Assembly (NCBI RefSeq): GCF_013032505.1
Contig: NZ_WQCG01000007.1
Location: 62,001-126,000 of the forward strand
Direction: 5' to 3'
DNA length: 64,000 nt
Source of the DNA: Ruegeria atlantica
GTDB taxonomy: Bacteria > Pseudomonadota > Alphaproteobacteria > Rhodobacterales > Rhodobacteraceae
Position 1 is the stretch's first letter. Each line of letters opens with the position of its first letter. Below, in pieces: positions 36,726 through 44,996 of the stretch. Under the pieces are notes generated by a model. The model saw only the letters and a program-made list of their open reading frames with translations, searched no databases and was not told where the DNA came from. The translations under genes were made by a program, and so were the position numbers.

Positions 36726-37622
36726 GTGGCCGCCAAAAAAACTAAAGCCAGAGGTCTGGGCCGGGGTCTTTCCGCTTTGATGGCGGATGTGACACAGGAT
36801 ACCGAAGGGCTTATGCCGTCCGAGCCGCGTCGTCCGGACATGAAGGTCCCGATTGAAAAGCTGCGCGCTAACCCGAACCAGCCGCGCCGAACCTTTCAGC
36901 CCGCGCAATTGGACGAGCTTGCAGCTTCGGTCAAGGAAAAGGGTATCATCCAGCCGCTGATCGTGCGTGAGGTTCCTGGCGGCGACTATGAAATTGTTGC
37001 GGGCGAACGCCGTTGGCGGGCAGCTCAGATGGCGCAGTTGCATGATATTCCCGTGATTGTGCGGGATTTTGACGACACAGAAGTTCTGGAAGTCGCCATT
37101 ATCGAGAATATTCAACGTGCAGACCTGAACGCAGTCGAAGAGGCGGCCGGGTACAAACAGTTGATGGACCGTTTCGGCCATACACAGGAAAAGCTGGCCG
37201 AAGCACTGGGCAAAAGCCGCAGCCATATTGCGAACCTTTTGCGTTTATTGTCGCTACCTATGGATGTTCAAAAGCTTGTCGTGGAAGGAAAACTGTCTGC
37301 TGGTCATGCTCGGGCGCTGATTACGGCCGAAGACCCTTCGGAGCTGGCGAAGATCGTTGTCAAGGACGGGTTGTCCGTGCGTGCGACAGAAGCGCTGGTG
37401 AAGAAACAACAGCAGGGCGATTCTCCGCAGGCGGCGCCACGGTCCAGAAACCTGAATGCGGGTAAGGATGCGGATACACGCGCGTTGGAAAAGGATCTTT
37501 CGGCCATTCTGGCGATGAAAGTTGCTATCAATCACAAAGCGGGATCAGAATCGGGGCAGGTCGTGTTGACCTATGAAAACCTGGACCAGCTGGACGATCT
37601 TTGCGCGAAACTCAGCCGTTAG
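36726..37622 (+). CDS. parB: ParB CTPase and parS-binding protein
   Basis: The 298-residue ParB has a ParA-stimulating N-terminal segment (KKTKARGLGRGLSALM), the CTP-binding fold with GERRWRAAQM and the arginine-rich boxes, a helix-turn-helix (TQEKLAEALGKSRSHIANLLRLL) that reads parS, and a C-terminal dimerisation domain. CTP hydrolysis lets it slide away from parS as a clamp. It starts with GTG after GGAGG. Its 3' end overlaps the convergent DUF454 gene by 11 bp. Confidence 0.96.
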   Translation: MAAKKTKARGLGRGLSALMADVTQDTEGLMPSEPRRPDMKVPIEKLRANPNQPRRTFQPAQLDELAASVKEKGIIQPLIVREVPGGDYEIVAGERRWRAAQMAQLHDIPVIVRDFDDTEVLEVAIIENIQRADLNAVEEAAGYKQLMDRFGHTQEKLAEALGKSRSHIANLLRLLSLPMDVQKLVVEGKLSAGHARALITAEDPSELAKIVVKDGLSVRATEALVKKQQQGDSPQAAPRSRNLNAGKDADTRALEKDLSAILAMKVAINHKAGSESGQVVLTYENLDQLDDLCAKLSR

Positions 37623-37965
37623 GACGAGTCCAGATAAAGATCATTACGCCGCTAAGGACGACCGCCTGAATGATCAGGACATGGCTTGGAAGCGAGAGTA
37701 AAACGGATAATCCAAAAACGGCGGCGACCGAAATAGTGGCCGCTTTTTTTGCACCTGGACGGATAGCGCCTGAGCGTTGCCAATCCAGAATCATCGGTCC
37801 GAACGTTTTATGGCTGACCAGCCATGTGTGTAACCGCGAGGAAGATCGGGCAAAAAAGAACGCGGCCAGCAACAGAAACGGGACTGTTGGAAGTAGTGGC
37901 AATACGATGCCGACAACAGCAAGCCCGACGCAGATCAATCCCATTGCGGCCCAGAGGTACTGCAT
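37612..37965 (-). CDS. DUF454 (YbaN-like) inner membrane protein
   Basis: A 117-residue protein with four hydrophobic segments and the DUF454 signature: GIVLPLLPTVPFLLLAAFFFARSS, then HTWLVSHKTFGPMILDW and AIRPGAKKAATISVA. The function of this family is unknown. It is the last gene of the minus-strand run rph-rdgB-hemW-DUF454, starting 2 bp after the hemW stop, and overlaps the end of parB on the other strand. Confidence 0.88.
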   Translation of the reverse strand: MQYLWAAMGLICVGLAVVGIVLPLLPTVPFLLLAAFFFARSSSRLHTWLVSHKTFGPMILDWQRSGAIRPGAKKAATISVAAVFGLSVLLSLPSHVLIIQAVVLSGVMIFIWTRPNG

Positions 37966-37967
37966 CG

Positions 37968-39119
37968 TTATCCCAATAACTCTCGGATGACCGCGTTTAA
38001 GACTGCGCGGCCATCTTTTGTGGCGATCAATCGGCCGTTTGACTGGCGTATCATGCCAATTTCTTCTAGGTCACTAAGCCTGTTTTCCGGCAGTGTGAGG
38101 TCGGAAAGAGAATTGAATCGATCAACATCTAGTCCTTCAGTAATCCGCATACCCATCATAAGGTATTCACTGGCCTGATCTTGCGCGACCAGCGATGATC
38201 TCTCTTTCTCGCCATTTCCTTGTTCAACTGCGGCAAGCCAGGCGTTGGGAGACAAATAGGTTTCCGTAGCAATTTTCTGGCCGTTCAGCGTAATGCGCCC
38301 ATGCGCGCCGGGACCAATACCGACGTAATCTCCGTAGCGCCAGTAGATCAGGTTGTGCCGGGATTCCGCCCCTGGTCGTGCATGGTTTGAAACCTCATAG
38401 GCGGGCAGCCCGTGGGCTTCGCATATCTCTTGCGTGGCAAGATACATATCGGCGGCGTGGTCGTCTTCGGGTAGTCCGCGCAGCTTGCCGACTGCATAGC
38501 GGTCCCCAAAGGCGGTGCCTTCCTCGATCGTCAGCTGATAGAGCGACAGGTGGTCGATAGCCATCGACAGCGCCTCAGTCAGCTCTGCTTGCCAGGCATC
38601 CGGGGTTTGATGTTGACGCGCATAGATCATGTCAAAACTGACGCGGTCGAAACAGTTACGGGCGACATCAAACGCTGCGCGGGCTTCGGCGACCGTGTGG
38701 ATGCGGCCCAGCCGACGCAGATCTTCGTCATTCAGGGCCTGAACGCCCATGGAAACGCGGTTCACGCCCGCATCGCGATAGGCCGCAAAGCGGCCTGCCT
38801 CGACCGATCCGGGATTGGCCTCAAGCGTGATTTCCATGTCATTGGCAGGGCGCCAAAGCTTGCGTGCCTCGTCGATAATGGCAGCGACGGTTTCCGGCGC
38901 CATCAGGGACGGGGTACCGCCGCCAAAAAAGATTGTGTTCAGAACGCGATCCGGTGTTTCAGCCGCCGCGCGATGCAGTTCAGATAAATACGACTTAAGC
39001 CATTGTTTTTGATCAATATTTATGGATACATGGCTGTTAAAGTCACAATATGGGCATTTGGCCTCGCAAAAAGGCCAGTGAACATAGAGGCCGAAGCCTC
39101 CATGCTGCCAGTCATCCAC
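37968..39119 (-). CDS. hemW: Radical-SAM heme chaperone HemW
   Basis: HemW (formerly called oxygen-independent coproporphyrinogen oxidase-like) binds heme and a 4Fe-4S cluster and hands heme to respiratory proteins. The 383-residue product has the cluster motif CEAKCPYC, an FFGGGTPSL segment and NRVSMGVQAL. Compared with true HemN it lacks the extra N-terminal cysteine region. I start it at GTG 39119, which overlaps the rdgB stop and has CAGGG eight bases before it; a TTG at 39137 is possible. It sits in the rph-rdgB-hemW operon. Confidence 0.9.
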   Translation of the reverse strand: MDDWQHGGFGLYVHWPFCEAKCPYCDFNSHVSINIDQKQWLKSYLSELHRAAAETPDRVLNTIFFGGGTPSLMAPETVAAIIDEARKLWRPANDMEITLEANPGSVEAGRFAAYRDAGVNRVSMGVQALNDEDLRRLGRIHTVAEARAAFDVARNCFDRVSFDMIYARQHQTPDAWQAELTEALSMAIDHLSLYQLTIEEGTAFGDRYAVGKLRGLPEDDHAADMYLATQEICEAHGLPAYEVSNHARPGAESRHNLIYWRYGDYVGIGPGAHGRITLNGQKIATETYLSPNAWLAAVEQGNGEKERSSLVAQDQASEYLMMGMRITEGLDVDRFNSLSDLTLPENRLSDLEEIGMIRQSNGRLIATKDGRAVLNAVIRELLG

Positions 39120-39726
39120 CGAAACAACCCTGAACAAAGGCCGTTACGGCGCGTCCACGATGGCTGATTTTGTGTTTCTCTGCTGGAACCATTTCCGCAC
39201 AGGTCAGTTCGTGTCCGTCCGGTTGGAACATTGGGTCATAGCCAAACCCATTTTCCCCACGGATCGGCCAGACAAGTTGTCCGGGCATCACGCCTTCAAA
39301 CACTTCGTCATGTCCATCCGGCCAGGCTAAAACCAAAGTGCAGCGAAACTGTGCGGTGCGTGGATGGGGTGCTTGTGCGGCCTCCAGCTCATCATGGGCT
39401 CGGGTCATTGCCATAAGGAAATCGCGACCATTACCGGTTTCGGCCCAGTCCGCTGTGTATACGCCCGGCGCGCCGTCCAGCGCGTCGATGGTGATCCCGG
39501 AATCGTCCGACAGGGCAGGCAGGCCGGTGGCCTTGGCTGCGGCATGGGCCTTGATCCGGGCGTTACCGACGAACGTATCTTCGGTTTCCTCCGGCTCTGG
39601 CAGGTTCATTTCTGCCGCACCAACAACCCTCACGCCAAAGGCTTCGAGGAGATGTTTCATCTCGTCAAGCTTGCCCGTGTTGTGTGTGGCCACCAGCAGC
39701 CTGTCACCGTCGAACTTGCGAGTCAT
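39112..39726 (-). CDS. rdgB: dITP/XTP pyrophosphatase (RdgB/HAM1)
   Basis: RdgB removes inosine and xanthosine triphosphates from the nucleotide pool. The 204-residue protein begins [17 protein letters not shown], has [25 protein letters not shown] in the active site, [11 protein letters not shown] and the HRGRAV C-terminal motif. It overlaps rph by 4 bp and hemW by 8 bp, so it is part of a coupled operon. Confidence 0.96.
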   Translation of the reverse strand: MTRKFDGDRLLVATHNTGKLDEMKHLLEAFGVRVVGAAEMNLPEPEETEDTFVGNARIKAHAAAKATGLPALSDDSGITIDALDGAPGVYTADWAETGNGRDFLMAMTRAHDELEAAQAPHPRTAQFRCTLVLAWPDGHDEVFEGVMPGQLVWPIRGENGFGYDPMFQPDGHELTCAEMVPAEKHKISHRGRAVTAFVQGCFGG

Positions 39727-40436
39727 GCGGTGGCGGCCTTTTGCGCTGCGGCCAGTTCACCGACGCCTTTTTCGGCCAGATCCATTAGTTGATCCATCTG
39801 AGCGCGGCTAAAGACCGAGCCTTCAGCACTCATCTGCACTTCGATTAGTTTGCCTGATCCGGTCATGATAAAGTTGCCGTCGACGCCAGCTTCGCTGTCT
39901 TCGGGGTAATCCAAATCCAGCACCGGCTGACCGGCATAGATGCCACAAGAGACCGCTGCTACCGGATCGACCAGCGGGTCAGAGATCACGTCGCCAGCCT
40001 TCATCAGTTTGTTCACCGCCAGACGCAGCGCAACCCAACCGCCGGTGATCGAGGCGCAGCGAGTGCCGCCATCGGCCTGAATCACATCGCAGTCCACGGT
40101 GATCTGACGTTCGCCCAATGCAACTCGATCCACACCGGCGCGCAGGGCGCGACCAATCAGGCGCTGGATTTCCACGGTGCGACCACCTTGCTTGCCCGAG
40201 GCCGCCTCGCGCCGCATGCGGGTGTTGGTTGCACGGGGCAGCATGCCGTATTCGGCAGTGACCCAGCCCAGGCCTGAGCCTTTGATGAACGGTGGCACGC
40301 GATCCTCGATTGTGGCGGTGCACAGCACATGGGTGTCGCCCATTTTGATCAGGCAGGAACCTTCGGCATGTTTGGTAAAGCCCGTCTCGATTGAAACGGC
40401 GCGCATTTCGTTTAAATCACGTCCTGAGGGTCGCAT
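39723..40436 (-). CDS. rph: Ribonuclease PH
   Basis: RNase PH trims the 3' ends of tRNA precursors phosphorolytically. The 237-residue protein begins [20 protein letters not shown], has [31 protein letters not shown] and the [21 protein letters not shown] catalytic block. It is the first gene of rph-rdgB-hemW-DUF454 and divergent from hrcA, a conserved arrangement. A GGGGA-TCCCC inverted repeat (40461-40475) lies in the shared control region. Confidence 0.96.
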   Translation of the reverse strand: MRPSGRDLNEMRAVSIETGFTKHAEGSCLIKMGDTHVLCTATIEDRVPPFIKGSGLGWVTAEYGMLPRATNTRMRREAASGKQGGRTVEIQRLIGRALRAGVDRVALGERQITVDCDVIQADGGTRCASITGGWVALRLAVNKLMKAGDVISDPLVDPVAAVSCGIYAGQPVLDLDYPEDSEAGVDGNFIMTGSGKLIEVQMSAEGSVFSRAQMDQLMDLAEKGVGELAAAQKAATA

Positions 40437-40497
40437 GGAAAATCCTTTGTTTGCTGGGTTGGGGATAACGTCCCCGTGCCTTAGGATGCAACCCCGA

Positions 40498-40525
40498 TTG
40501 ACCTTTCATATGCCTGCGATTTAAT
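40498..40525 (+). promoter_or_regulatory. Candidate sigma-70 promoter of hrcA
   Basis: TTGACC, 16 bp and TTTAAT lie 23 bp before the hrcA ATG at 40549. A GGGGA-TAACG-TCCCC palindrome is 25 bp further upstream. I saw no CIRCE (TTAGCACTC-N9-GAGTGCTAA) element here, so HrcA does not seem to control its own promoter through CIRCE. Confidence 0.4.
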
Positions 40526-40548
40526 GCCGATCCAGCAGAGGATTGCCG

Positions 40549-41613
40549 ATGAGCAAAGCAAGTAGAGTTCTGGACGAAATGAATGACCGGTCACGTGAAG
40601 TGTTCCGGCTGATCGTCGAGAGTTATTTGGACAGTGGTGAACCGGTCGGAAGTCGCACGCTAACGCGCACGTTGTCGGAGAAGGTCAGCGCCGCGACCGT
40701 GCGAAACGTCATGCAGGATCTGGAGTTCCTGGGCTTGCTCGACAGTCCTCATGTCAGTGCAGGGCGGATTCCAACGCAGCAAGGGTTGCGGATGTTCGTG
40801 GATGGATTGCTTGAAGTTGGCGATCTGGGTGCTGACGACCGACAGAAACTGGACGAGACACTAGGCTCTAACGCAGGCGATGTGGGCGGAATGCTGGATC
40901 GTGTCGGCTCGGCTTTGTCACACGTGACACATGGTGCTTCGCTGGTTCTGACTCCCAAGCAGGAGTCCGAGATCAAGCATATCGAGTTCGTCTCGTTGGC
41001 CCATGATCGTGCTTTGGTCGTTCTTGTCTTTGCGGATGGTCATGTTGAAAATCGTCTGTTCACGCCTCCGCCGGGACAGACACCCAGTTCGATGCGCGAA
41101 GCGGCGAATTTCCTGAATGCGCTTATCGAAGGGCGCACGCTGAGTGAAGTGCGTCGTCAGATGCAGACCCAGATCACTGCGCGTAGGCAGGAAATCGACG
41201 TGTTGGCGCGCGAGATGGTGGAAAGTGGCATGGCCGCTTGGGATGGGGATGGCACCGACTCAGCCCGTTTAATCGTGCGAGGGCGGGCGAATCTACTGGG
41301 GGAACCAGGGGAAGCAGAGGAACTGGACCGAATCCGAACGCTGTTTGATGACCTTGAGCGCAAGCAGGACATCGCGGAATTCCTTGAATTGGCCGAGGAA
41401 GGTGAGGGTGTGCGCATTTTTATCGGGTCTGAGAACAAACTTTTCTCACTTTCGGGTTCCTCTTTGGTGGTGTCTCCATATATGAACGCTGATCGAAAGA
41501 TAATCGGTGCGGTTGGGGTCATCGGGCCCACGCGTTTAAATTATGGACGGATCGTGCCGATCGTGGATTATACGGCGCAACTGGTCGGCAAGCTGATTTC
41601 CGACCGGAGCTAG
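40549..41613 (+). CDS. hrcA: Heat-inducible transcription repressor HrcA
   Basis: HrcA represses groESL by binding CIRCE and needs GroEL for activity. The 354-residue protein has an N-terminal winged helix (DRSREVFRLIVESYLDSGEPVGSRTLTRTL, SAATVRNVMQDLEFLGLL, SPHVSAGRIPTQQGLRMFVD) and a C-terminal GAF-like domain with VIGPTRLNYGRIVPIVDYTAQLV. The ATG at 40549 follows AGAGGA; a TTG two codons upstream is unlikely. It is 11 bp upstream of grpE, the usual pairing. Confidence 0.95.
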   Translation: MSKASRVLDEMNDRSREVFRLIVESYLDSGEPVGSRTLTRTLSEKVSAATVRNVMQDLEFLGLLDSPHVSAGRIPTQQGLRMFVDGLLEVGDLGADDRQKLDETLGSNAGDVGGMLDRVGSALSHVTHGASLVLTPKQESEIKHIEFVSLAHDRALVVLVFADGHVENRLFTPPPGQTPSSMREAANFLNALIEGRTLSEVRRQMQTQITARRQEIDVLAREMVESGMAAWDGDGTDSARLIVRGRANLLGEPGEAEELDRIRTLFDDLERKQDIAEFLELAEEGEGVRIFIGSENKLFSLSGSSLVVSPYMNADRKIIGAVGVIGPTRLNYGRIVPIVDYTAQLVGKLISDRS

Positions 41614-41623
41614 AGGGTAAGAG

Positions 41624-42187
41624 ATGGCAGAGCCCAAGAACGAAGATTTTCTGGACGATATCGCAACCGCCGAGGCGGAAGAGCTGGCCGAGGAATTTGC
41701 CGAGATCAGCGAAGAGGCGCTGGAACTTGATGCGCTGCGTGCTGAGCGGGACGATTTCAAAGACAAGTTCATGCGTGCACTGGCGGATGCCGAAAACGCA
41801 CGTAAGCGTGGCGACAAGGCCCGCCGGGATGCTGAGCAGTACGGCGGATCGAAACTGGCCCGCGACATGCTGCCGGTTTACGACAACATGAAACGTGCAC
41901 TCGAAGCCGCAACTGACGAGCAGAAAGAAGTGGCAGGCCCACTTCTGGAAGGCGTTGAGCTGACCATGCGTGCTTTGAAAGACGTGTTCCAAAAGCACGG
42001 GATCGAAGTGATCACGCCCGAGGTTGGTGACCGGTTTGATCCGAATGTGCATGAGGCGATGTTTGAGGCACCTGTTCCTGGTACTCGCGCCGGTGACATC
42101 ATTCAGGTTTCGGCCGAGGGCTTCATGCTGCACGATCGCCTGCTGCGCCCGGCGCAGGTTGGCGTGTCTTCGACCCCATCAAGCTGA
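41624..42187 (+). CDS. grpE: Nucleotide exchange factor GrpE
   Basis: GrpE releases ADP from DnaK and acts as a thermosensor. The 187-residue protein has an acidic N-terminus, a long helix (ALELDALRAERDDFKDKFMRALADAENARKRGDKARRDA) that forms the dimer stalk, and the C-terminal beta-wing (DRFDPNVHEAMFEAPVPGTRAGDIIQV). It follows hrcA by 11 bp and is presumably co-transcribed. A terminator hairpin starts 25 bp past its stop. Confidence 0.95.
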   Translation: MAEPKNEDFLDDIATAEAEELAEEFAEISEEALELDALRAERDDFKDKFMRALADAENARKRGDKARRDAEQYGGSKLARDMLPVYDNMKRALEAATDEQKEVAGPLLEGVELTMRALKDVFQKHGIEVITPEVGDRFDPNVHEAMFEAPVPGTRAGDIIQVSAEGFMLHDRLLRPAQVGVSSTPSS

Positions 42188-42211
42188 ACGATTTCAGTTA
42201 AAACGAGTTCT

Positions 42212-42240
42212 GAGGCGGTCAGGTTTTGGCCGCCTCTTTC
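42212..42240 (+). terminator. Terminator of grpE, overlapping the mutS 3' end
   Basis: GAGGCGG ... CCGCCTC forms a 7-bp stem around an 11-nt loop, followed by TTTCAGTTT. It serves the hrcA-grpE transcript. The right arm lies within the last codons of mutS on the minus strand, so the element overlaps convergent coding sequence and may stop both transcripts. Confidence 0.65.
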
Positions 42241-44852
42241 AGTTTGTAGATCAGGTCAAGTGCTTCACGCGGGGTCAGCTCGTCCGGCAGGATTTCATTG
42301 AGCATGTCGGTGACAGGTGATGATTTGGGCGCAGGTGGTGGTGGAGAGGGCGCAGCCGAAAACAAAGGCAGGTCGTCGATCAGGGTTTTTTGCTTACCGC
42401 CTTCGCGTTCGGTTTTTTCCAGCTGATCCAGCACGATACGCGCGCGTTCGACCACAGATGCCGGCAGTCCGGCCAATTGGGCAACCTGTACACCATAGGA
42501 TCTGTCTGCCGCGCCCTTGTGAACTTCGTGCAGAAAGATGACCTCACCTTCCCATTCTTTCACTGCGACAGTGGCGTTTTCGACGCCTACAAGCTTGCCC
42601 GCCAATGCCGTCAGTTCGTGATAATGCGTGGCAAATAGGGCCCGGCATTTGTTCGAGGCGTGAAGATGCTCCAACGTGGCCCAGGCGATGGACAACCCGT
42701 CATAAGTGGCTGTGCCGCGGCCGATCTCATCCAGAATGACGAGGGCACGGTCATCCGCCTGATTTAGGATGGCAGCGGTCTCGACCATTTCCACCATAAA
42801 AGTCGAGCGTCCGCGCGCCAGATCATCCGACGCTCCGACGCGGCTGAACAACTGGCTGACAAGGCCGATATGCGCCCGCTCTGCCGGGACGTAGCTGCCC
42901 ATCTGAGCCAGCAGGGCGATCAGTGCATTCTGGCGCAGGAACGTCGATTTACCCGCCATGTTTGGACCGGTGAGCAACCAGATCGCCGCACCATCATTCG
43001 CGCTGAGATCGCAGTCGTTGGCGATGAAGGCATCGCCGCTTTGCTGTCGCAGGGCATGTTCGACAACTGGGTGACGACCGCCTTGAACATCGAATGCGCG
43101 CGAGGCGTCGACTTGTGGGCGACACCAGTTCTCACCGCGCGCCAGATCGGCCAGAGCGGTGGTCAGATCCAGTTCGGCCAGCCCGCGTGCGGCTTGGTTC
43201 AGGCGGGCGGCTTTTCCCAGAATTTCATCAGAAAGCCTTTGATAGAGCCGCTTTTCAATCTCCAGCGCCAGATTTCCGGCGTTCAGAATACGGGTTTCGA
43301 TTTCCGAAAGCTCGACTGTAGTGAACCGCACCTGATTGGCTGTGGTCTGGCGGTGGATGTAGGTTTCGCTGAACGGCGGGTTCAGCATTTTCTCGGCATG
43401 GGTGGCCGTAGTTTCAATGAAGTAACCCAGCACGTTGTTGTGCTTGATCTTCAGAGACGTGATTCCGGTATGTTCCGCATATTTCTGCTGAAACCCTGCG
43501 ATGACCGAGCGGCCTTCGTCGCGCAGCGTGCGGGCTTCGTCCAGCTCTGTGTCATACCCCGGGGCGATGAATCCGCCGTCGCGGGCTAGCAGCGGAGGTT
43601 CGGCAACAAGGGCTTCATCAAGCAGGTTCAACAGGTCGTCGAAACCAACCAGATTTTGCAACGCGGTCGCCAGAAGGACGGGTAAGTCCTTATCTGCGCA
43701 AAGCTCGGCAATCGCAGTTGCCTGTGTCAGGCCGTTGCGAATGGCGGCCAGATCACGGGGCCCGCCGCGATCAAGTGACAGGCGGGACAGGGCGCGGTCC
43801 AGATCAGGGGTTTTGCGCAACGCCTCGCGCAGGTCTTCGGCAATTAGGCTGTCTTCGGCCGCAAAACTCACCGCGTCCAACCGCCCATGGATGACGTCCA
43901 GATTGCGGGAAGGGCTGGACAGCCTTTGCTCCAACAGTCGCGCACCGCCCGGTGTAACGGTGCGATCCACAACGGACAGTAACGACCCGGCCCGACCGCC
44001 GGAAAGAGACCGGGTCAGTTCCAGATTGCGCCGAGTTGCAGCGTCAATCTGGACGACGCGGTCTTCGGACTCTTTGAGAGGCGTCTGCAAAAGGGGCAGT
44101 TTGCCCTTCTGTGTGATCTCCAAATAGTCGATCAATGCGCCCATTGCCGAAATCTCGGCGCGCCCAAAATTGCCGAAGGCATCCAAGGCGCCCACGTGGA
44201 ACAACCCGCAGATGCGCTTTTCCGCCGCAGTGCTGTCAAAGCTTGCGCGCCCGATTGGGGTGAGCGAGATACCCAGATCCATGACGGGTTCATTCAGCTT
44301 GTCTTGCACCCCATCGGCCACGATCAATTCGGACGGTGCCAGACGGGCAAGTTCGGGACTTAGCCGGACAGAGGTCAAAGGCATCACGTGAAACGCCCCG
44401 GTCGAGATATCGGCCCAGGCTAATGCTGCCTCATCCCGGACCTCGGCATATGCGCCCAGAAAGTTGTGGCGGCGGGCTTCCAGCAGGGCGTCTTCGGTTA
44501 GCGTGCCGGGCGTCACCAGACGCACGACATCTCGCTTTACCACTGATTTAGAGCCTCTTTTCTTCGCTTCAGCCGGGCTTTCCATCTGCTCGCAGACGGC
44601 GACACGGAACCCTTTGCGGATCAGCGTTAGTAAATAGCCTTCGGCCGCGTGCACAGGGACTCCGCACATCGGAATGTCAGTTCCATTGTGCTTTCCACGT
44701 TTGGTCAGGGCGATGTCCAGCGCCTCAGCGGCGTTGACGGCGTCCTGAAAGAACATCTCGTAAAAGTCGCCCATGCGATAAAACAGCAGGGCTTCGGCGT
44801 GGGCCTCTTTGATCTCGAGATATTGCGCCATCATCGGCGTGACTGTGGACAA
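42219..44852 (-). CDS. mutS: DNA mismatch repair protein MutS
   Basis: The 877-residue mismatch sensor. It has the N-terminal mismatch-binding DFYEMFF motif (Phe and Glu contact the mispair), connector and lever domains, Walker A TGPNMAGKST, the STFMVEMVETAAIL signature, and Walker B ALVILDEIGRGTATYDG. The C-terminal tail carries EILPDELTPREALDLIYKLK, the dimer/tetramer segment. It is divergent from the malic enzyme gene and convergent with grpE. Confidence 0.97.
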   Translation of the reverse strand: MSTVTPMMAQYLEIKEAHAEALLFYRMGDFYEMFFQDAVNAAEALDIALTKRGKHNGTDIPMCGVPVHAAEGYLLTLIRKGFRVAVCEQMESPAEAKKRGSKSVVKRDVVRLVTPGTLTEDALLEARRHNFLGAYAEVRDEAALAWADISTGAFHVMPLTSVRLSPELARLAPSELIVADGVQDKLNEPVMDLGISLTPIGRASFDSTAAEKRICGLFHVGALDAFGNFGRAEISAMGALIDYLEITQKGKLPLLQTPLKESEDRVVQIDAATRRNLELTRSLSGGRAGSLLSVVDRTVTPGGARLLEQRLSSPSRNLDVIHGRLDAVSFAAEDSLIAEDLREALRKTPDLDRALSRLSLDRGGPRDLAAIRNGLTQATAIAELCADKDLPVLLATALQNLVGFDDLLNLLDEALVAEPPLLARDGGFIAPGYDTELDEARTLRDEGRSVIAGFQQKYAEHTGITSLKIKHNNVLGYFIETTATHAEKMLNPPFSETYIHRQTTANQVRFTTVELSEIETRILNAGNLALEIEKRLYQRLSDEILGKAARLNQAARGLAELDLTTALADLARGENWCRPQVDASRAFDVQGGRHPVVEHALRQQSGDAFIANDCDLSANDGAAIWLLTGPNMAGKSTFLRQNALIALLAQMGSYVPAERAHIGLVSQLFSRVGASDDLARGRSTFMVEMVETAAILNQADDRALVILDEIGRGTATYDGLSIAWATLEHLHASNKCRALFATHYHELTALAGKLVGVENATVAVKEWEGEVIFLHEVHKGAADRSYGVQVAQLAGLPASVVERARIVLDQLEKTEREGGKQKTLIDDLPLFSAAPSPPPPAPKSSPVTDMLNEILPDELTPREALDLIYKLKEAAKT

Positions 44853-44930
44853 GGCAGATCCCTTCTGGCGTATTCCGAGCGCGACCTTACAAATCCCGTA
44901 TCTTCTGTAAAAGCCGAAAACTCATTCTCG

Positions 44931-44959
44931 TTGAGGCGCGCGTTCTCCTGCGCTATGAG
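44931..44959 (+). promoter_or_regulatory. Candidate sigma-70 promoter of the malic enzyme gene
   Basis: TTGAGG, 17 bp and TATGAG lie about 40 bp before the ATG at 44997, in the 144-bp gap between divergent mutS and maeB. The predicted leader is about 30 nt. No other gene could use it. Confidence 0.45.
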
Positions 44960-44996
44960 GCAAAAGTCCCGCAGATGTAAAGAAACGACCCATCAC

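Noticed and set aside
40437..40548. CIRCE element upstream of hrcA
   Set aside because: No TTAGCACTC-N9-GAGTGCTAA match; only a short GGGGA/TCCCC palindrome is present.
44382..44396. parS-like ATCACGTGAAAC in mutS
   Set aside because: About four mismatches to the 16-mer, and the codons match the ordinary MutS sequence FHVMPL.
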